This document shows, piece after piece, positions 27,386 to 37,415 of a stretch of DNA of 64,000 bases (position 1 is its first letter; every line of letters begins with the position of its first letter). Location of the stretch: NCBI RefSeq assembly GCF_020687385.1, contig NZ_JAJEQM010000012.1, positions 40,075-104,074 on the forward strand. Direction: 5' to 3'. This DNA is from Hominilimicola fabiformis (GTDB lineage: Bacteria; Bacillota; Clostridia; UBA1381). A model generated the notes under the pieces. It was given only the letters and a program-made list of their open reading frames with translations. It did no database searches and had not been told where the DNA came from. A program made the translations under genes and the position numbers.

Positions 27386-28373
27386 CCAACTCTCTTATAA
27401 ATTCCGCGTTTTCATCGTGTTTTTTAACTGCAATTCTGTAAAAGCCTTCGTCAAGACCGTTAAAATTTCCGCAGTTCCTTATCAGTATTTCTCGCTTTAA
27501 AAGTGACTTGTCAAGTCCGACACTGCCTTTAAATAAAATAAAATTTACGTCCGAATTAAATACTTTAAAGCCCAAATTTTTAAGCTCGCCTATTAAAAAT
27601 TCACGTTCTTCTCTTATAATTTTTTTACCTTTTTCAAGATAATCATTATCATTAATCGCCGTAATTCCGCCGATTTGTGCCGCCGCCGACACATTCCACA
27701 TCGGCAGCTGTCTTTGCACGTCACATACAAAATCAGTATCGGCAATCATATAACCGAGCCTTAATCCTGCCATTGCGTAAGTTTTCGTAAAAGCCTTGAT
27801 AACAGGTACTTTTTCTTTCATCGAATATCCGTCCGCCAAATCCATAAAGCACTCGTCAAACACGCACACGATTTCCCTTTCACCGCAAACCTCCGCAATA
27901 TGTTGAGCCTTTTTTTTATCTGCAATTTTTCCGACAGGATTATTCGGATTGCATATGAAAACCATATCAATATCATCAAGATAATCAATAAAATCATCTT
28001 GCAGTTCAAAATCATTTTCTTCTTTCAAATAATAATAGCAAATTTGCGAACCCACGCTTTTTAATGCCCTCTCGTACTCTGAAAATGTAGGTGCCAACAA
28101 AAGCGATTTTTTCGGCATAACCGCACGAACGACCGCAAAAATCATTTCCGCCGCACCGTTTGAGCAAAGCACATTATCTACGCCGACCTGCTCTTTTTCC
28201 GCAATGGCATTTCTTAAATTTATACACATTGCGTCAGGATAAATACCGAACTGTTCGATATTTTCCGCAATCGCTTTTTTTACGTTTTCACTCATTCCGA
28301 GCGGATTGGTATTCACCGAAAAGTCAAGACGCACCTTATTTCTGTAAATGTCACCGCCATGCTCATATACCAT
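27369..28373 (-). CDS. cobD: Threonine-phosphate decarboxylase (PLP enzyme)
   Basis: CobD makes aminopropanol phosphate, the linker of the nucleotide loop. The 334-residue aminotransferase-fold protein has [15 protein letters not shown] and the PLP lysine in [14 protein letters not shown]. The start at 28373 ([10 protein letters not shown]) is chosen over a GTG nine bases upstream because GGTAGGTG is then well spaced. It overlaps cbiB by 11 bp. Confidence 0.92.
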   Translation of the reverse strand: MVYEHGGDIYRNKVRLDFSVNTNPLGMSENVKKAIAENIEQFGIYPDAMCINLRNAIAEKEQVGVDNVLCSNGAAEMIFAVVRAVMPKKSLLLAPTFSEYERALKSVGSQICYYYLKEENDFELQDDFIDYLDDIDMVFICNPNNPVGKIADKKKAQHIAEVCGEREIVCVFDECFMDLADGYSMKEKVPVIKAFTKTYAMAGLRLGYMIADTDFVCDVQRQLPMWNVSAAAQIGGITAINDNDYLEKGKKIIREEREFLIGELKNLGFKVFNSDVNFILFKGSVGLDKSLLKREILIRNCGNFNGLDEGFYRIAVKKHDENAEFIRELGDICG

Positions 28374-29334
28374 ATACAACACCTACCGCCACTTTCAATC
28401 CGACAAACAGCACCGCCGAAATTACGGACGTCATATACATAAGTTTAATCGAATCTGCAATATTATCATATTTAATCGGCTTAATGCCATCGCCTATAAA
28501 CGGCTTTTTGTACAGCTTACCGAAATAGTACGCATCACCCGCAAGCTGAATTTCAAGTGCACCTGCCACGACCGACTCCGTCTGAGCCGAGTTCGGACTT
28601 GCGTGATTGCGTGAATCGCGTTTAAAAATTCTGTACGCATTGCGTGAATTATAGCCCATAATTTTTGATGCAAAAATCATCAAATATGCCGAAATTCTTG
28701 ACGGTATATAATTTGCAATATCGTCAAGCTTTGCGGCAAATCTGCCGAAATTTATGTACCTGTCGTTCTTGTAACCGACCATTGAATCCATTGTGTTAAT
28801 CGCCTTGTAAATACAACCCAACACACCGCCGCCGATTGCCATATATATGAGCGGTGCAATAACTCCGTCAGACGTATTTTCCGCAACGGTTTCAACAGCC
28901 GCTTTCGTTATCCCAATGTCGTCAAGACTTTCCGTATCACGTCCGACAATCATAGAAACGCTTTTTCGTGCGCCGTCAACGTCACCGTTTTTGAGCGGTT
29001 TATACACACTCATACCTGCTTGTTTCAATGACTTCGCCGCAAGCATAAAATAGCATATAACGCTTTCAATCGCAATACCGAAAAAGTAATTTAATCTGTA
29101 CGCAAAAAACAAAATCGCAAACGGTACACCGCCGCATATAATAAGCACGCATATCGCCATAACCGCACCGCCGAACCTTTCGTTTTTCGTGAAAATTCTT
29201 CTCATAACCTTTTCCAAAAACGAAATCAAATAACCTATAAGTCGAATAGGGTGCAGTTTAAAATCGGGGTCGCCGAATATTGCGTCAAGCACAAAACCTA
29301 TACTAACCGCAGCCGATTGGGCTATAATCATCAA
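28363..29334 (-). CDS. cbiB: Adenosylcobinamide-phosphate synthase (CbiB)
   Basis: CbiB joins aminopropanol (phosphate) to adenosylcobyric acid at the membrane. The 323-residue protein is hydrophobic, with the family blocks LDAIFGDPDFKLHPIRLIG and AETVAENTSDGVIAPL, and SPNSAQTESVVAGAL. It overlaps the phosphatase gene upstream by 32 bp. Confidence 0.94.
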   Translation of the reverse strand: MMIIAQSAAVSIGFVLDAIFGDPDFKLHPIRLIGYLISFLEKVMRRIFTKNERFGGAVMAICVLIICGGVPFAILFFAYRLNYFFGIAIESVICYFMLAAKSLKQAGMSVYKPLKNGDVDGARKSVSMIVGRDTESLDDIGITKAAVETVAENTSDGVIAPLIYMAIGGGVLGCIYKAINTMDSMVGYKNDRYINFGRFAAKLDDIANYIPSRISAYLMIFASKIMGYNSRNAYRIFKRDSRNHASPNSAQTESVVAGALEIQLAGDAYYFGKLYKKPFIGDGIKPIKYDNIADSIKLMYMTSVISAVLFVGLKVAVGVVYGI

Positions 29335-29848
29335 CTATCTCTCCGTTTCTCATTTCAAATTCATATCCGCAGCCGTTTTTGACCTGATAATCATAAAAAT
29401 TACCGCCAAAAAGTTTCTGCATAATCGCCATAATACTTCCGCCGTGAATTACAAACGCCGTGTCACGCTCCGTAAGGCTCTCAAAAAAGCCTTCTTTGCA
29501 GCGATTTTTAAAATCTTCGTGTGTCTCGCCGTTCGGAAACGGCAATTCACCGTTGCTGTCAAGCCACTTTTGATAATCGGGATTATCCTTTAAATCCTCG
29601 TATGATTTATTCTCAAAATCGCCAAAATCACATTCCTTGAGCTTATCGCAAATTTCAATATCCACATTCGGATATATATATTCCGCCGTTTGAATACACC
29701 TCTTTAACGGACTTGCGACAACCCTCTCACACTTAGGATAATCGCCTTTCAGACAGTCGGTATTTATCAAATCTTCGTCCATTGTTCCGATATATCTTCG
29801 CTTTAAATTTCCCTCCGTCATACCGTGACGTATAAGTATTATCTTCAT
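29303..29848 (-). CDS. cobC: Histidine phosphatase family, probable alpha-ribazole phosphatase
   Basis: This 181-residue histidine phosphatase has the catalytic IRHGMTEGN (His8) and VIHGGSIMAIM (second His). CobC removes phosphate from alpha-ribazole-5'-phosphate or cobalamin phosphate. The role is assigned from location among nucleotide-loop genes. Confidence 0.85.
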   Translation of the reverse strand: MKIILIRHGMTEGNLKRRYIGTMDEDLINTDCLKGDYPKCERVVASPLKRCIQTAEYIYPNVDIEICDKLKECDFGDFENKSYEDLKDNPDYQKWLDSNGELPFPNGETHEDFKNRCKEGFFESLTERDTAFVIHGGSIMAIMQKLFGGNFYDYQVKNGCGYEFEMRNGEIVDDYSPIGCG

Positions 29849-30210
29849 TTAATTCTGTTCCCCACTCCGCATACAACTCGCACGACTTCGTCCGCTTTTT
29901 TCGCGATATAACAGCACGTTCTTCCGACTGTTTCGCGCCATTCTCTGTCACCTTTCTCCATAGGAACAACGCCGTAACCGATTTCGGTTGAAATAATCGT
30001 TATATCGTGATTTTTCTCCGAAATCTCGTCAACAACCGCAACAATATCCTTGCCGTCAGCCATCAATTTTTTTATAAAAATATGAAAACCATAAACTGCC
30101 TTCGCAGTAAAAACACTGTCATAATCGGCAATTAAAATTTCATCAATACCATAATTTTCTCTTACAAAATCACGCTTTCCGCAATCCGCGCCGCCTATAA
30201 CAAAACGCAT
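29845..30210 (-). CDS. Short degenerate CobU-like protein
   Basis: This 121-residue protein resembles CobU at its start (MRFVIGGADCGKRDFV) and end (IGYGVVPMEKGDREWRE, ADEVVRVVCGVGNRIK). It lacks the middle part, including the His of the HR-rich block that CobU uses to form the GMP-enzyme intermediate. The P-loop has Lys-Arg instead of Lys-Ser/Thr. A full cobU lies 0.75 kb upstream. Start 30210 (SD GGAGG). It may be a decaying duplicate, a regulatory subunit or a kinase-only enzyme. The frame is intact and coupled to its neighbours. Confidence 0.75.
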   Translation of the reverse strand: MRFVIGGADCGKRDFVRENYGIDEILIADYDSVFTAKAVYGFHIFIKKLMADGKDIVAVVDEISEKNHDITIISTEIGYGVVPMEKGDREWRETVGRTCCYIAKKADEVVRVVCGVGNRIK

Positions 30211-30956
30211 AATACACCTCCGAAAATCACGCACAAAACCTCACATATGCATACAAAATATCCTGCAATATCGCCTGTTATTCCTCCGAATTTACTGTAT
30301 GCAACGTGTCTGTACCACAAAAACGAAATCACCGCCGCGCATATCGTACCAAGTCCGTACACGCCTGTAAAACAAAGCATCGCAACGCACAAAGCAATAT
30401 ACAAAATCATAACAGTCACAATCGTTTTTTTGTGTGCGGCACTCTTAAATGTATAAAGAAGTCCGCTGTTTTTTGCACATTTAAAAATGCCGATTGCCAA
30501 TCCGCTAAGAGAACGCGATAAAACAAAGCCTACACTCACCGCTATAGTAGCTTTTATATCCCATATCTCCGTCATAAATCCGAAAAACAACAGATAATAC
30601 ATTATCGCACCGATTATCGCAAATGCACCCGTATGCGGATCTTTTAAAATTTCGAGTTTTTTCTCTTTGTCACCGTATGATGAAAGTGCATCAGCTGTGT
30701 CAATAAATCCGTCCGTATGTATTCCGCCAGAAACAAGCACCGGCAAAGCTGTCATCACAACCGCATAAACGCTTGTGTTAAAACCAAATCTACCGCATAG
30801 AAATCGTACAAGTAACATAAGTCCGCCGATTACTGCACCGACAAGCGGAAAAAAGCACATTGCGTATTTCATATTTTTTTCGTTCCATTCCACTCTCGGC
30901 ATAGGAATTTTTGAATACATCGAAAATGCTACGCATATTGATTTAATTATGTTCAT
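30195..30956 (-). CDS. cobS: Adenosylcobinamide-GDP ribazoletransferase
   Basis: CobS joins alpha-ribazole to adenosylcobinamide-GDP in the membrane, completing cobalamin. The 253-residue protein is hydrophobic with VSGGIHTDGFIDTADAL, a family block. The start at 30956 lies one base from the cobU stop. The SD region GGGGACAGTAAAATG is a one-base variant of the 11-mer found across the run. Confidence 0.92.
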   Translation of the reverse strand: MNIIKSICVAFSMYSKIPMPRVEWNEKNMKYAMCFFPLVGAVIGGLMLLVRFLCGRFGFNTSVYAVVMTALPVLVSGGIHTDGFIDTADALSSYGDKEKKLEILKDPHTGAFAIIGAIMYYLLFFGFMTEIWDIKATIAVSVGFVLSRSLSGLAIGIFKCAKNSGLLYTFKSAAHKKTIVTVMILYIALCVAMLCFTGVYGLGTICAAVISFLWYRHVAYSKFGGITGDIAGYFVCICEVLCVIFGGVLCVLL

Positions 30957-30957
30957 T

Positions 30958-31461
30958 TTACTGTCCCCTTTTAATTTCAATCGGTATTCCGTAAACGACC
31001 TCATACACTTTATCGGCACGTTTTGACAATGCACTGTTTATTCTGCCTAAAAGGCTGATATACATTTTAGTGTCCCCGTCATATTCAATGCCGTCCGAAG
31101 ATATTTCATTTGTAACAATAACAATATTTTCACTCTTTAAATTCAAAATTCCGCCGATAATTTTTTCAAAAGCATTTTCATTATTATCCGAAAACATCAC
31201 GTTTGCGGTCAAATTCGACATACATTCCAAAAGAATTGTATCGGCACTTTCCGTTATTTCGGATAAATCAGTATAACATTCAACCGTTCTAAAGCCTTTG
31301 CCGTCACGCATTTTCCTGTGACGTTCGATATGTTTTAAACATTCGTCATCATATGGTTTCATCGTTGCAACGTACAGCATTTTACCGCCCAATTTCATTG
31401 CAATATTTTCGGCAAATTCAGACTTTCCGCTTCCGCTTCCGCCTGTTACAAGTATAAACAT
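30958..31461 (-). CDS. cobU: Adenosylcobinamide kinase/guanylyltransferase
   Basis: CobU phosphorylates and then guanylylates adenosylcobinamide. At 167 residues it has the P-loop GGSGSGKS at 7-14, the RHRK block near 49 with the GMP-accepting His, and the C-terminal VYEVVYGIPIEIK. It carries a 11-mer motif encoding Gly-Asp-Thr-Lys. Confidence 0.93.
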   Translation of the reverse strand: MFILVTGGSGSGKSEFAENIAMKLGGKMLYVATMKPYDDECLKHIERHRKMRDGKGFRTVECYTDLSEITESADTILLECMSNLTANVMFSDNNENAFEKIIGGILNLKSENIVIVTNEISSDGIEYDGDTKMYISLLGRINSALSKRADKVYEVVYGIPIEIKRGQ

Positions 31462-32495
31462 TATTTAAGCTCCTTATAGCTTTCAACGTTAATATCGTCA
31501 AAAGTAGACATTTCGTTATATACGCAAAGTGCGGTATCAAGTGCGGCAAGCATAACCATTCCGCCTGTCCCCTCGCCCAAGCACATATCCGCATTTATCG
31601 GTGCTTTCTTGCCGAGTAATTCCAAAATATCAGCCGTACAGCTTTCCTTTGAAACGTGTGACGCAATCATAAAATCACTGCATTTCGGGCATAACTTTTC
31701 CGCACAAAGTGCCGCCACCGACGAAATAAATCCGTCAATAACCATTGCAACGCCGTACATAGCACCGCCGATAAACGCCCCCGTCAAAGCGGCAATGTCA
31801 TAACCGCCGACCTTTGAAAGTACGTCAAAAATATCGTTTTTATCAGGTTTGTGAAGCTCAATCGACTTTTTTATAACCTCAATTTTTCTCTCCAATGCAC
31901 CGCTTGTCAGCCCTGCACCTCTGCCGGTTACGTCCTCTGCTTTTCTGTCAAGCAAAACGCTTGCAACCGCCGAGCTTGTAGTCGTGTTTCCGATTCCCAT
32001 TTCACCGGTCACAATGATTTTATAGCCTTTTTCGCTAAGCTCTTTTACGCAGTCAATTCCCACTTGCACCGCCTCTTTGGCTTGCTCATACGTCATTGCT
32101 TTTTCGTGTAACATATTTTTTGTGCCGTACGATATTTTTTTGTTTACCACGCCGTCAACGTCACGCGCCACTCCCACGTCAATCGGTACAACGTCCGCAC
32201 CGATATTTCTTGCCATAGCACACACGCTTGTTGCACCCTTTGCGAAGTTCTCCGTCACAACCGCCGTAACTTCCTGCCCCGTCTGAGTTACTCTCTCGCA
32301 CACAACGCCGTTATCGGCACACATGACAAGTACACATCTCTTTTTTATGTCTATGTTTTGTGTTCCTTGAATACCCGCAATATTTTTTACAATATCCTCA
32401 AATACACCAAGACTGTGCAACGGTTTTGCTATTGAGTTCCATTTCTTTTCCGCATTTTCTATTGCTTGTTCATCTAATTTTCTGATTTTGTACAT
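31461..32495 (-). CDS. cobT: Nicotinate-nucleotide:dimethylbenzimidazole phosphoribosyltransferase
   Basis: CobT activates the lower-ligand base by making its alpha-ribotide. The 344-residue protein has VMCADNGVV, GEMGIGNTTTSSA, TGRGAGL and the C-terminal LGEGTGGM with its catalytic Glu. It overlaps cbiA by 22 bp. Confidence 0.95.
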   Translation of the reverse strand: MYKIRKLDEQAIENAEKKWNSIAKPLHSLGVFEDIVKNIAGIQGTQNIDIKKRCVLVMCADNGVVCERVTQTGQEVTAVVTENFAKGATSVCAMARNIGADVVPIDVGVARDVDGVVNKKISYGTKNMLHEKAMTYEQAKEAVQVGIDCVKELSEKGYKIIVTGEMGIGNTTTSSAVASVLLDRKAEDVTGRGAGLTSGALERKIEVIKKSIELHKPDKNDIFDVLSKVGGYDIAALTGAFIGGAMYGVAMVIDGFISSVAALCAEKLCPKCSDFMIASHVSKESCTADILELLGKKAPINADMCLGEGTGGMVMLAALDTALCVYNEMSTFDDINVESYKELK

Positions 32496-33814
32496 TTGTA
32501 TTCCTCACAGCTTTTCATAAAGTTTTCGGCAAAATTTATATTTGCAAAAAAGTGCAAGTGTGGAAAACCTGCAAATAAGTTTTTATCAACATTCACACAT
32601 TCCCACTGTCTGTCATTTTTCACAGCCGTAAAACCGTTTCCGTTACAGTCACTGTCAAAATAATGAAACTCCCGCGCACGGATTTTGTCGCCTTTTTTGC
32701 ATAAAATATTATCTCTGTTTGCCGTCATTTCCATATATCCGAAGCGTTGCAAACGGTCTGTTTTTCTGCACTTCCCTTTGATTATGCCGACCATACTGTG
32801 TTCGTTTTTATCGCTATCCTCCATAATCTCGTGAAGATACATAAACCCTCCGCATTCCGCAATACACGGTACACCGCTTTCAACACACTCTTCAACCGAA
32901 TTCAGTGTCCCCGTATTTTCCTCAAGAATATCCGCATACAGTTCGGGATAACCGCCTCCCAAAATCAATCCGTCACACTGCGGTACGCTCTCATTTTCAA
33001 GCGGACTGAACTTAACAATCTCCGCACCCATTTCACTGAGTAAATTAAGATTATCCTCATAATAAAAACAAAACGCTCTGTCATACGCAACCGCAATTTT
33101 TACGTTATATTTTTTTGTAATTTCAAGTGATGTAAATTTAGTGTCCCTATCGTTTTCGGATATTTCTAAAATCTTGTCTATATCAATGTATTTTTCGGCA
33201 TAGTCGGCAAGTAAATTCATCTTGTCCTTTATATCATCAATTTCCCCTGCGGTGACCAGTCCCAGATGCCTGCTGCTTATCTGCACATCTTTGATGTTCG
33301 GCAAAAAACCTAAAGGAACTAAGCCGATTTTTCGACATTCTTCCGACAAATTACCGTACAGTTTTTCGGACAGATTATTAAAAATAACGCCCTTAATATT
33401 ATTTTTCCTAAACTCCTTAAACCCTTTCACCAAAGCCATTGCGGACAGGCTCATACCACGGCAGTTTACAACAAGAATAACATCCGTATCGGTAATCTCC
33501 GAAAGCTCGTGCGTACTTCCCTTTTCCGTAAAAGAAAAACCGTCATAAAAGCCCATAACACCCTCAATAACCGCAATATCACCGCTATTTTTATTCAGCA
33601 AATAATTCACAGCATCATTGCTCATAAGGTATGTGTCAAGGTTGTACGCTGCTGTTCCGATAACCGTTTTGTGAAACATCGGATCAATATAATCCGGACC
33701 GCATTTAAAAGACGAAACATTAATTTTTCTGTTTACAAGTGCTTGAAGCACCGCACAAGTCACAGTTGTTTTTCCGCAGCCGCTGTTTGTGCCGGCAATC
33801 ATAATTCTCCTCAT
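32474..33814 (-). CDS. cbiA: Cobyrinate a,c-diamide synthase
   Basis: CbiA amidates the a and c acetate groups of cobyrinate. The 446-residue protein has an N-terminal ATPase P-loop AGTNSGCGKTTV and a C-terminal glutamine amidotransferase (LGGGYPELYAD, CIAECGGFMYLHE). It holds one exact and one variant copy of the 11-mer. Confidence 0.95.
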   Translation of the reverse strand: MRRIMIAGTNSGCGKTTVTCAVLQALVNRKINVSSFKCGPDYIDPMFHKTVIGTAAYNLDTYLMSNDAVNYLLNKNSGDIAVIEGVMGFYDGFSFTEKGSTHELSEITDTDVILVVNCRGMSLSAMALVKGFKEFRKNNIKGVIFNNLSEKLYGNLSEECRKIGLVPLGFLPNIKDVQISSRHLGLVTAGEIDDIKDKMNLLADYAEKYIDIDKILEISENDRDTKFTSLEITKKYNVKIAVAYDRAFCFYYEDNLNLLSEMGAEIVKFSPLENESVPQCDGLILGGGYPELYADILEENTGTLNSVEECVESGVPCIAECGGFMYLHEIMEDSDKNEHSMVGIIKGKCRKTDRLQRFGYMEMTANRDNILCKKGDKIRAREFHYFDSDCNGNGFTAVKNDRQWECVNVDKNLFAGFPHLHFFANINFAENFMKSCEEYKCTKSEN

Positions 33815-34965
33815 AATTTTTCACCACAGATTATGAAAACGGGATTTTGTGCCGTCATCATATTGTATCCGCCGACCTTTCTTCCTCTTGACGCACAGAT
33901 TTGCGTCACTTCATATTCATACCCGAGTTTTTCAAAACTTTCTTGTGCAAGCGATAAAGTTTCAAGCGTTATCGCGTTCACGACCACTTTTTTGCAATCG
34001 CACTTTTCTATTATTTCATACAAATTCCCCGATGAACCGCCTATAAAAACCTTGTCCGCTTTCAGTAATCCGACCATACCGTTCGGTGCGTCCGCACAAA
34101 TTATTTCAATATTATCGGCATGAAATTTGAGTGCATTTTGTTTTATCAATTCAGCCGCCTCCGCTTTTTTTTCAATCGCATATACCTTGCCTTTTCCGCA
34201 TAGCAGAGCCATTTCAATGCTTACCGAGCCTGTTCCCGCACCTATATCGTAACATATATCGTCATCTTTGATTTCAAGCTTTGATATGTTTACCGCTCTC
34301 ACTTCACTTTTTGTCATAGGTGCGTTGCCCGTCACGAATTCGCTGTCGTTAATTCCGATTTTTGTGCATTTGTCATATTCATTATTGATTATTACCGCCA
34401 CACTGAGCGAAGCTAATTTAGTGTCCCTAAAATCTCTTGCTTTTCCATGAAGTATTTTTTCATTTTCATATGACAGATTTTCTCCGATATAAACTTCGGC
34501 ATTTTCAAAACCGTATCGGCACAACTTGTCGCAAGGATTTTCACCCAAAAGCACAAATGTTTTCTCATTCTCTCTGACTTCACTCACAATGTTGCAATTT
34601 CTGCCGTGCATACTTACAATGTTCATATTGTCATACGCCATACCGATTTTAGCGCAAAAATACGATACGCAGCTTATACCCGCAAAAATTTCTGCATTAG
34701 GAAATTCTTCTTTTAATTTTTTCGCACCGCTGAAAAATGACGTATCACCCGAAAAAAGTATTACCGCATTTTCACACTTATTTTCTTCTAAAATCTTTTT
34801 AATTTTATCCGTTTCATACTCAAAAAAAACTCTTTTCTCGTTGACATACGGCTCGGCAACACGTTTTGCACCGATTATAATATCAGCATTTTTTATTTTT
34901 TCTTCTGCAATTTTTGTCAAATATTTAGTGTCCCCCATTCCGACACCGACTATAAAAATGTTCAT
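33811..34965 (-). CDS. cbiET: Fused precorrin-6Y C5,15-methyltransferase/decarboxylase (CbiE-CbiT)
   Basis: This 384-residue protein joins CbiE (about 1-200, IFIVGVGMGDTKYLT and FSGDTSFFSGA) with CbiT (about 205-384, SAM site DIGAGTGSVSIEMALL). It methylates C5 and C15 and decarboxylates ring C. In many bacteria these are separate genes. It contains two exact 11-mers, one in the second codons of the CbiE GDP-like loop. Confidence 0.93.
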   Translation of the reverse strand: MNIFIVGVGMGDTKYLTKIAEEKIKNADIIIGAKRVAEPYVNEKRVFFEYETDKIKKILEENKCENAVILFSGDTSFFSGAKKLKEEFPNAEIFAGISCVSYFCAKIGMAYDNMNIVSMHGRNCNIVSEVRENEKTFVLLGENPCDKLCRYGFENAEVYIGENLSYENEKILHGKARDFRDTKLASLSVAVIINNEYDKCTKIGINDSEFVTGNAPMTKSEVRAVNISKLEIKDDDICYDIGAGTGSVSIEMALLCGKGKVYAIEKKAEAAELIKQNALKFHADNIEIICADAPNGMVGLLKADKVFIGGSSGNLYEIIEKCDCKKVVVNAITLETLSLAQESFEKLGYEYEVTQICASRGRKVGGYNMMTAQNPVFIICGEKL

Positions 34966-34966
34966 A

Positions 34967-35686
34967 TTACAACCACTCCAAAATCATTTTTTCAACCTCC
35001 GAAACCGTCATTCCGCTTTCATCGGTCGGTCTTTTAATTATAATACACTCAACGCCGTTTTCCTTTGCCGCCTCTGTTTTTTCCGTAAAACCGCCGTTTT
35101 TTCCCGTACATTTTGTGACGAGATACTTAATGTCAAGCTCACGAATTAACGCACTGTTAAACGCTTTCGAAAACGGCCCTTGCATACAAATAATATTTTT
35201 CATCTTGAAACCTGCATTTTTACACAGCTCCAGCGATTCCTCCGACGGCAGTACGCGTGCAAACGCTCTGTCCGCAACAACCGAAAACTTTGCAATTTCC
35301 TTTGAGCCGGTCGTTATAAGTATGTTTCCTGTTGTTTTTTCAAGGTATTCTGCGGCTGTTTTGATATTTTCAAAATACGTCCCGTCAGCCTGAACGTCCT
35401 CACGCACAACCCTTATATACTTCACTTTACACGCTTTTTTTATGTTTTCTGTCACAAATTCGGCGTAAGGGTGAGTTGCGTCAATGACCAATCTAACACT
35501 GTTTTCGTCAAAAAAATCAGCCATTTCTTCCGCCGTCATTCTTCCGATGCGCACGTTTTTCATATCAAGCAATTCCGCACCGTATTCCGTTGCAACGCAC
35601 ACAATGTAACTGACTTTTTGCTCACTCAAAAAGTCGGCGATTTTGTGTCCCTCGTCCGTACCGCCAAACAATACTACATCAAACAT
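34967..35686 (-). CDS. cbiJ: Cobalt-precorrin-6A reductase
   Basis: CbiJ/CobK reduces the corrin ring with NADPH. The 239-residue protein begins DVVLFGGTDEGHKIADFL and has VIDATHPYAEFVT and LLITTGSKEI-like ILITTGSKEI. Its end lies one base from the cbiET start region. Confidence 0.92.
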   Translation of the reverse strand: MFDVVLFGGTDEGHKIADFLSEQKVSYIVCVATEYGAELLDMKNVRIGRMTAEEMADFFDENSVRLVIDATHPYAEFVTENIKKACKVKYIRVVREDVQADGTYFENIKTAAEYLEKTTGNILITTGSKEIAKFSVVADRAFARVLPSEESLELCKNAGFKMKNIICMQGPFSKAFNSALIRELDIKYLVTKCTGKNGGFTEKTEAAKENGVECIIIKRPTDESGMTVSEVEKMILEWL

Positions 35687-36407
35687 TTTTATACCCTCTC
35701 GGTGTAACCATTTTTCCGCCGATATTTTTCGTCATAGAATTACCGATAAACACAGTCGTAAACATATCCGCGCTGTAATTTCTAAGTTCGGCAAGGCTCA
35801 TAATCGCATATTCCTCACCGTCACGACCGATATTTTTTGCAACAGCACACACCGTATCAGCGTTTTTGTGTTTCAGCATTATGTCACACGCGCGCATTAA
35901 ATAATCGTGACGTTTTTTACTTGACGGATTGTACAGACATATCGCGAAATCAGCCGCCGACGCACATTCAAGACGTTTTTCGATTTTCTCCCAGGGGGTG
36001 AGCAAATCGCTAAGGCTTATAACGGCAAAATCGTGTCCCAACGGTGCTCCCACAAGTGCACCGCCGCTAAGCATTGCCGACACTCCTGCCACAACGCTCA
36101 CTTCAACATTTTCATAGCTTGCCGCAATTTCATACACAAGTGACGCCATACCGTAAACTCCTGCATCACCGCTGCAAACAACTGCAACATTTCTGCCGTC
36201 AGCCGCCATTTCAACCGCTTTTCTGCAACGCTCCGCCTCCTGTTTCATCGCCGAAACGAAATATTCTTTTTCAGGAAACAGCTTTTTCACAAGCTCGGCA
36301 TACACCGTATATCCGACAATCACATCGGCTTTTTCAAGCACATTTCTCGCCTCAAAAGTCATTCCGTCTGCACTTCCTGCGCCTATTCCAACAACATAAA
36401 TTTTCAT
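35679..36407 (-). CDS. cbiH: Cobalt-precorrin-3B C17-methyltransferase
   Basis: CbiH methylates C17 and drives ring contraction. The 242-residue tetrapyrrole methylase has VGIGAGSADGMTFEA, VCSGDAGVYGMASL and ICLYNPSSKKR, the CbiH/CobJ block. Confidence 0.94.
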   Translation of the reverse strand: MKIYVVGIGAGSADGMTFEARNVLEKADVIVGYTVYAELVKKLFPEKEYFVSAMKQEAERCRKAVEMAADGRNVAVVCSGDAGVYGMASLVYEIAASYENVEVSVVAGVSAMLSGGALVGAPLGHDFAVISLSDLLTPWEKIEKRLECASAADFAICLYNPSSKKRHDYLMRACDIMLKHKNADTVCAVAKNIGRDGEEYAIMSLAELRNYSADMFTTVFIGNSMTKNIGGKMVTPRGYKNV

Positions 36408-36413
36408 TCAAAC

Positions 36414-37415
36414 TTAACCTTTCAAAAAATCAATTTCCGTATTTATTCTTCCGAGTGCCAAAGCCGTACCGTTTAAAGCCGTCTTTTTTTCTGTTATTTT
36501 CGCACCGACCGCACAAACCGCTCTTTCGCACACATTATCGACTCCGACAGTCTTTTTCACAAATTCGGACGCTGTAAATTCCCCCTCGACCGCCGCCAAA
36601 GTTTCAGCCGAAAACGTCAAAAGCGGTATATCGAATTTTTCACAAAATTCAACAATGCCCTTTTCATTTTTCTTTATATCCACCGTCGCAACCGCAAAAA
36701 GCGAATAAACCGACACTCCGTTCACTTTCAAAAATGCCAATATACTTTCTTCGACAGTTTCGCAGCCTTTTCTGCAACCGATTCCGAGTACAACATTTTT
36801 CGGCATTAAATTAAGCGTAGTTCTAAACGGCTTTTTATCGTCATCACTTATGCAAATTCCGACTTCATTGCTTTCTTCAAAACAGTCTGGAACGTTTTTT
36901 AATTCGTAATCGGTATACAATCCGACTTTTTTGTCGTTCAAAATCCGTGACGATATTTCCTTTATAAGTTTAGTGTCCCCTATATGCAAATTATTTCTTA
37001 CCGCAAATGTGTCAACAGAGAATTTTTTGTTAATATCGGTTGCAGTAGTTATAACCGCCACTCCGCTTGTCAATGAGGCGATTTTCTCCGCCAAATCATT
37101 CGCACCGCCTATATGTCCGGACAAAATCGGTATCGCAAAATTGCCTTTTTCATCAACCACCACAACAGCCGGATCTTTGGCTTTATCCTTGACATACGGA
37201 GCTATCGAACGCACCGCAATTCCGCACGCGCCGACAAACACAATCGCATTATATTTCTTGAAAATATCTCTGACAAGTGACGAAACATTATTAAATGTTT
37301 CCAAGCCGTCAGTCTTATATTTTTCAAAAACGTAGCCCTTTACGTCCATTTCATGCACGAGCATTTTTACGATTTTCGCACCGTTTTCCGTAAAAGCTAT
37401 TGACGCAATTTTCAT
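36414..37415 (-). CDS. cbiG: Cobalt-precorrin-5A hydrolase
   Basis: CbiG opens the ring A lactone and releases acetaldehyde, a step specific to the anaerobic pathway. The 333-residue protein has IVFVGACGIAVRSIAP, PILSGHIGGANDLA and the C-terminal LGIGCRKG domain. Confidence 0.93.
   Translation of the reverse strand: MKIASIAFTENGAKIVKMLVHEMDVKGYVFEKYKTDGLETFNNVSSLVRDIFKKYNAIVFVGACGIAVRSIAPYVKDKAKDPAVVVVDEKGNFAIPILSGHIGGANDLAEKIASLTSGVAVITTATDINKKFSVDTFAVRNNLHIGDTKLIKEISSRILNDKKVGLYTDYELKNVPDCFEESNEVGICISDDDKKPFRTTLNLMPKNVVLGIGCRKGCETVEESILAFLKVNGVSVYSLFAVATVDIKKNEKGIVEFCEKFDIPLLTFSAETLAAVEGEFTASEFVKKTVGVDNVCERAVCAVGAKITEKKTALNGTALALGRINTEIDFLKG

Noticed and set aside
35641..35651. TTTTGTGTCCC as a further 11-mer copy
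   Set aside because: It encodes the conserved GGTxEG region of CbiJ, so a chance match is likely; kept only as a one-base variant.
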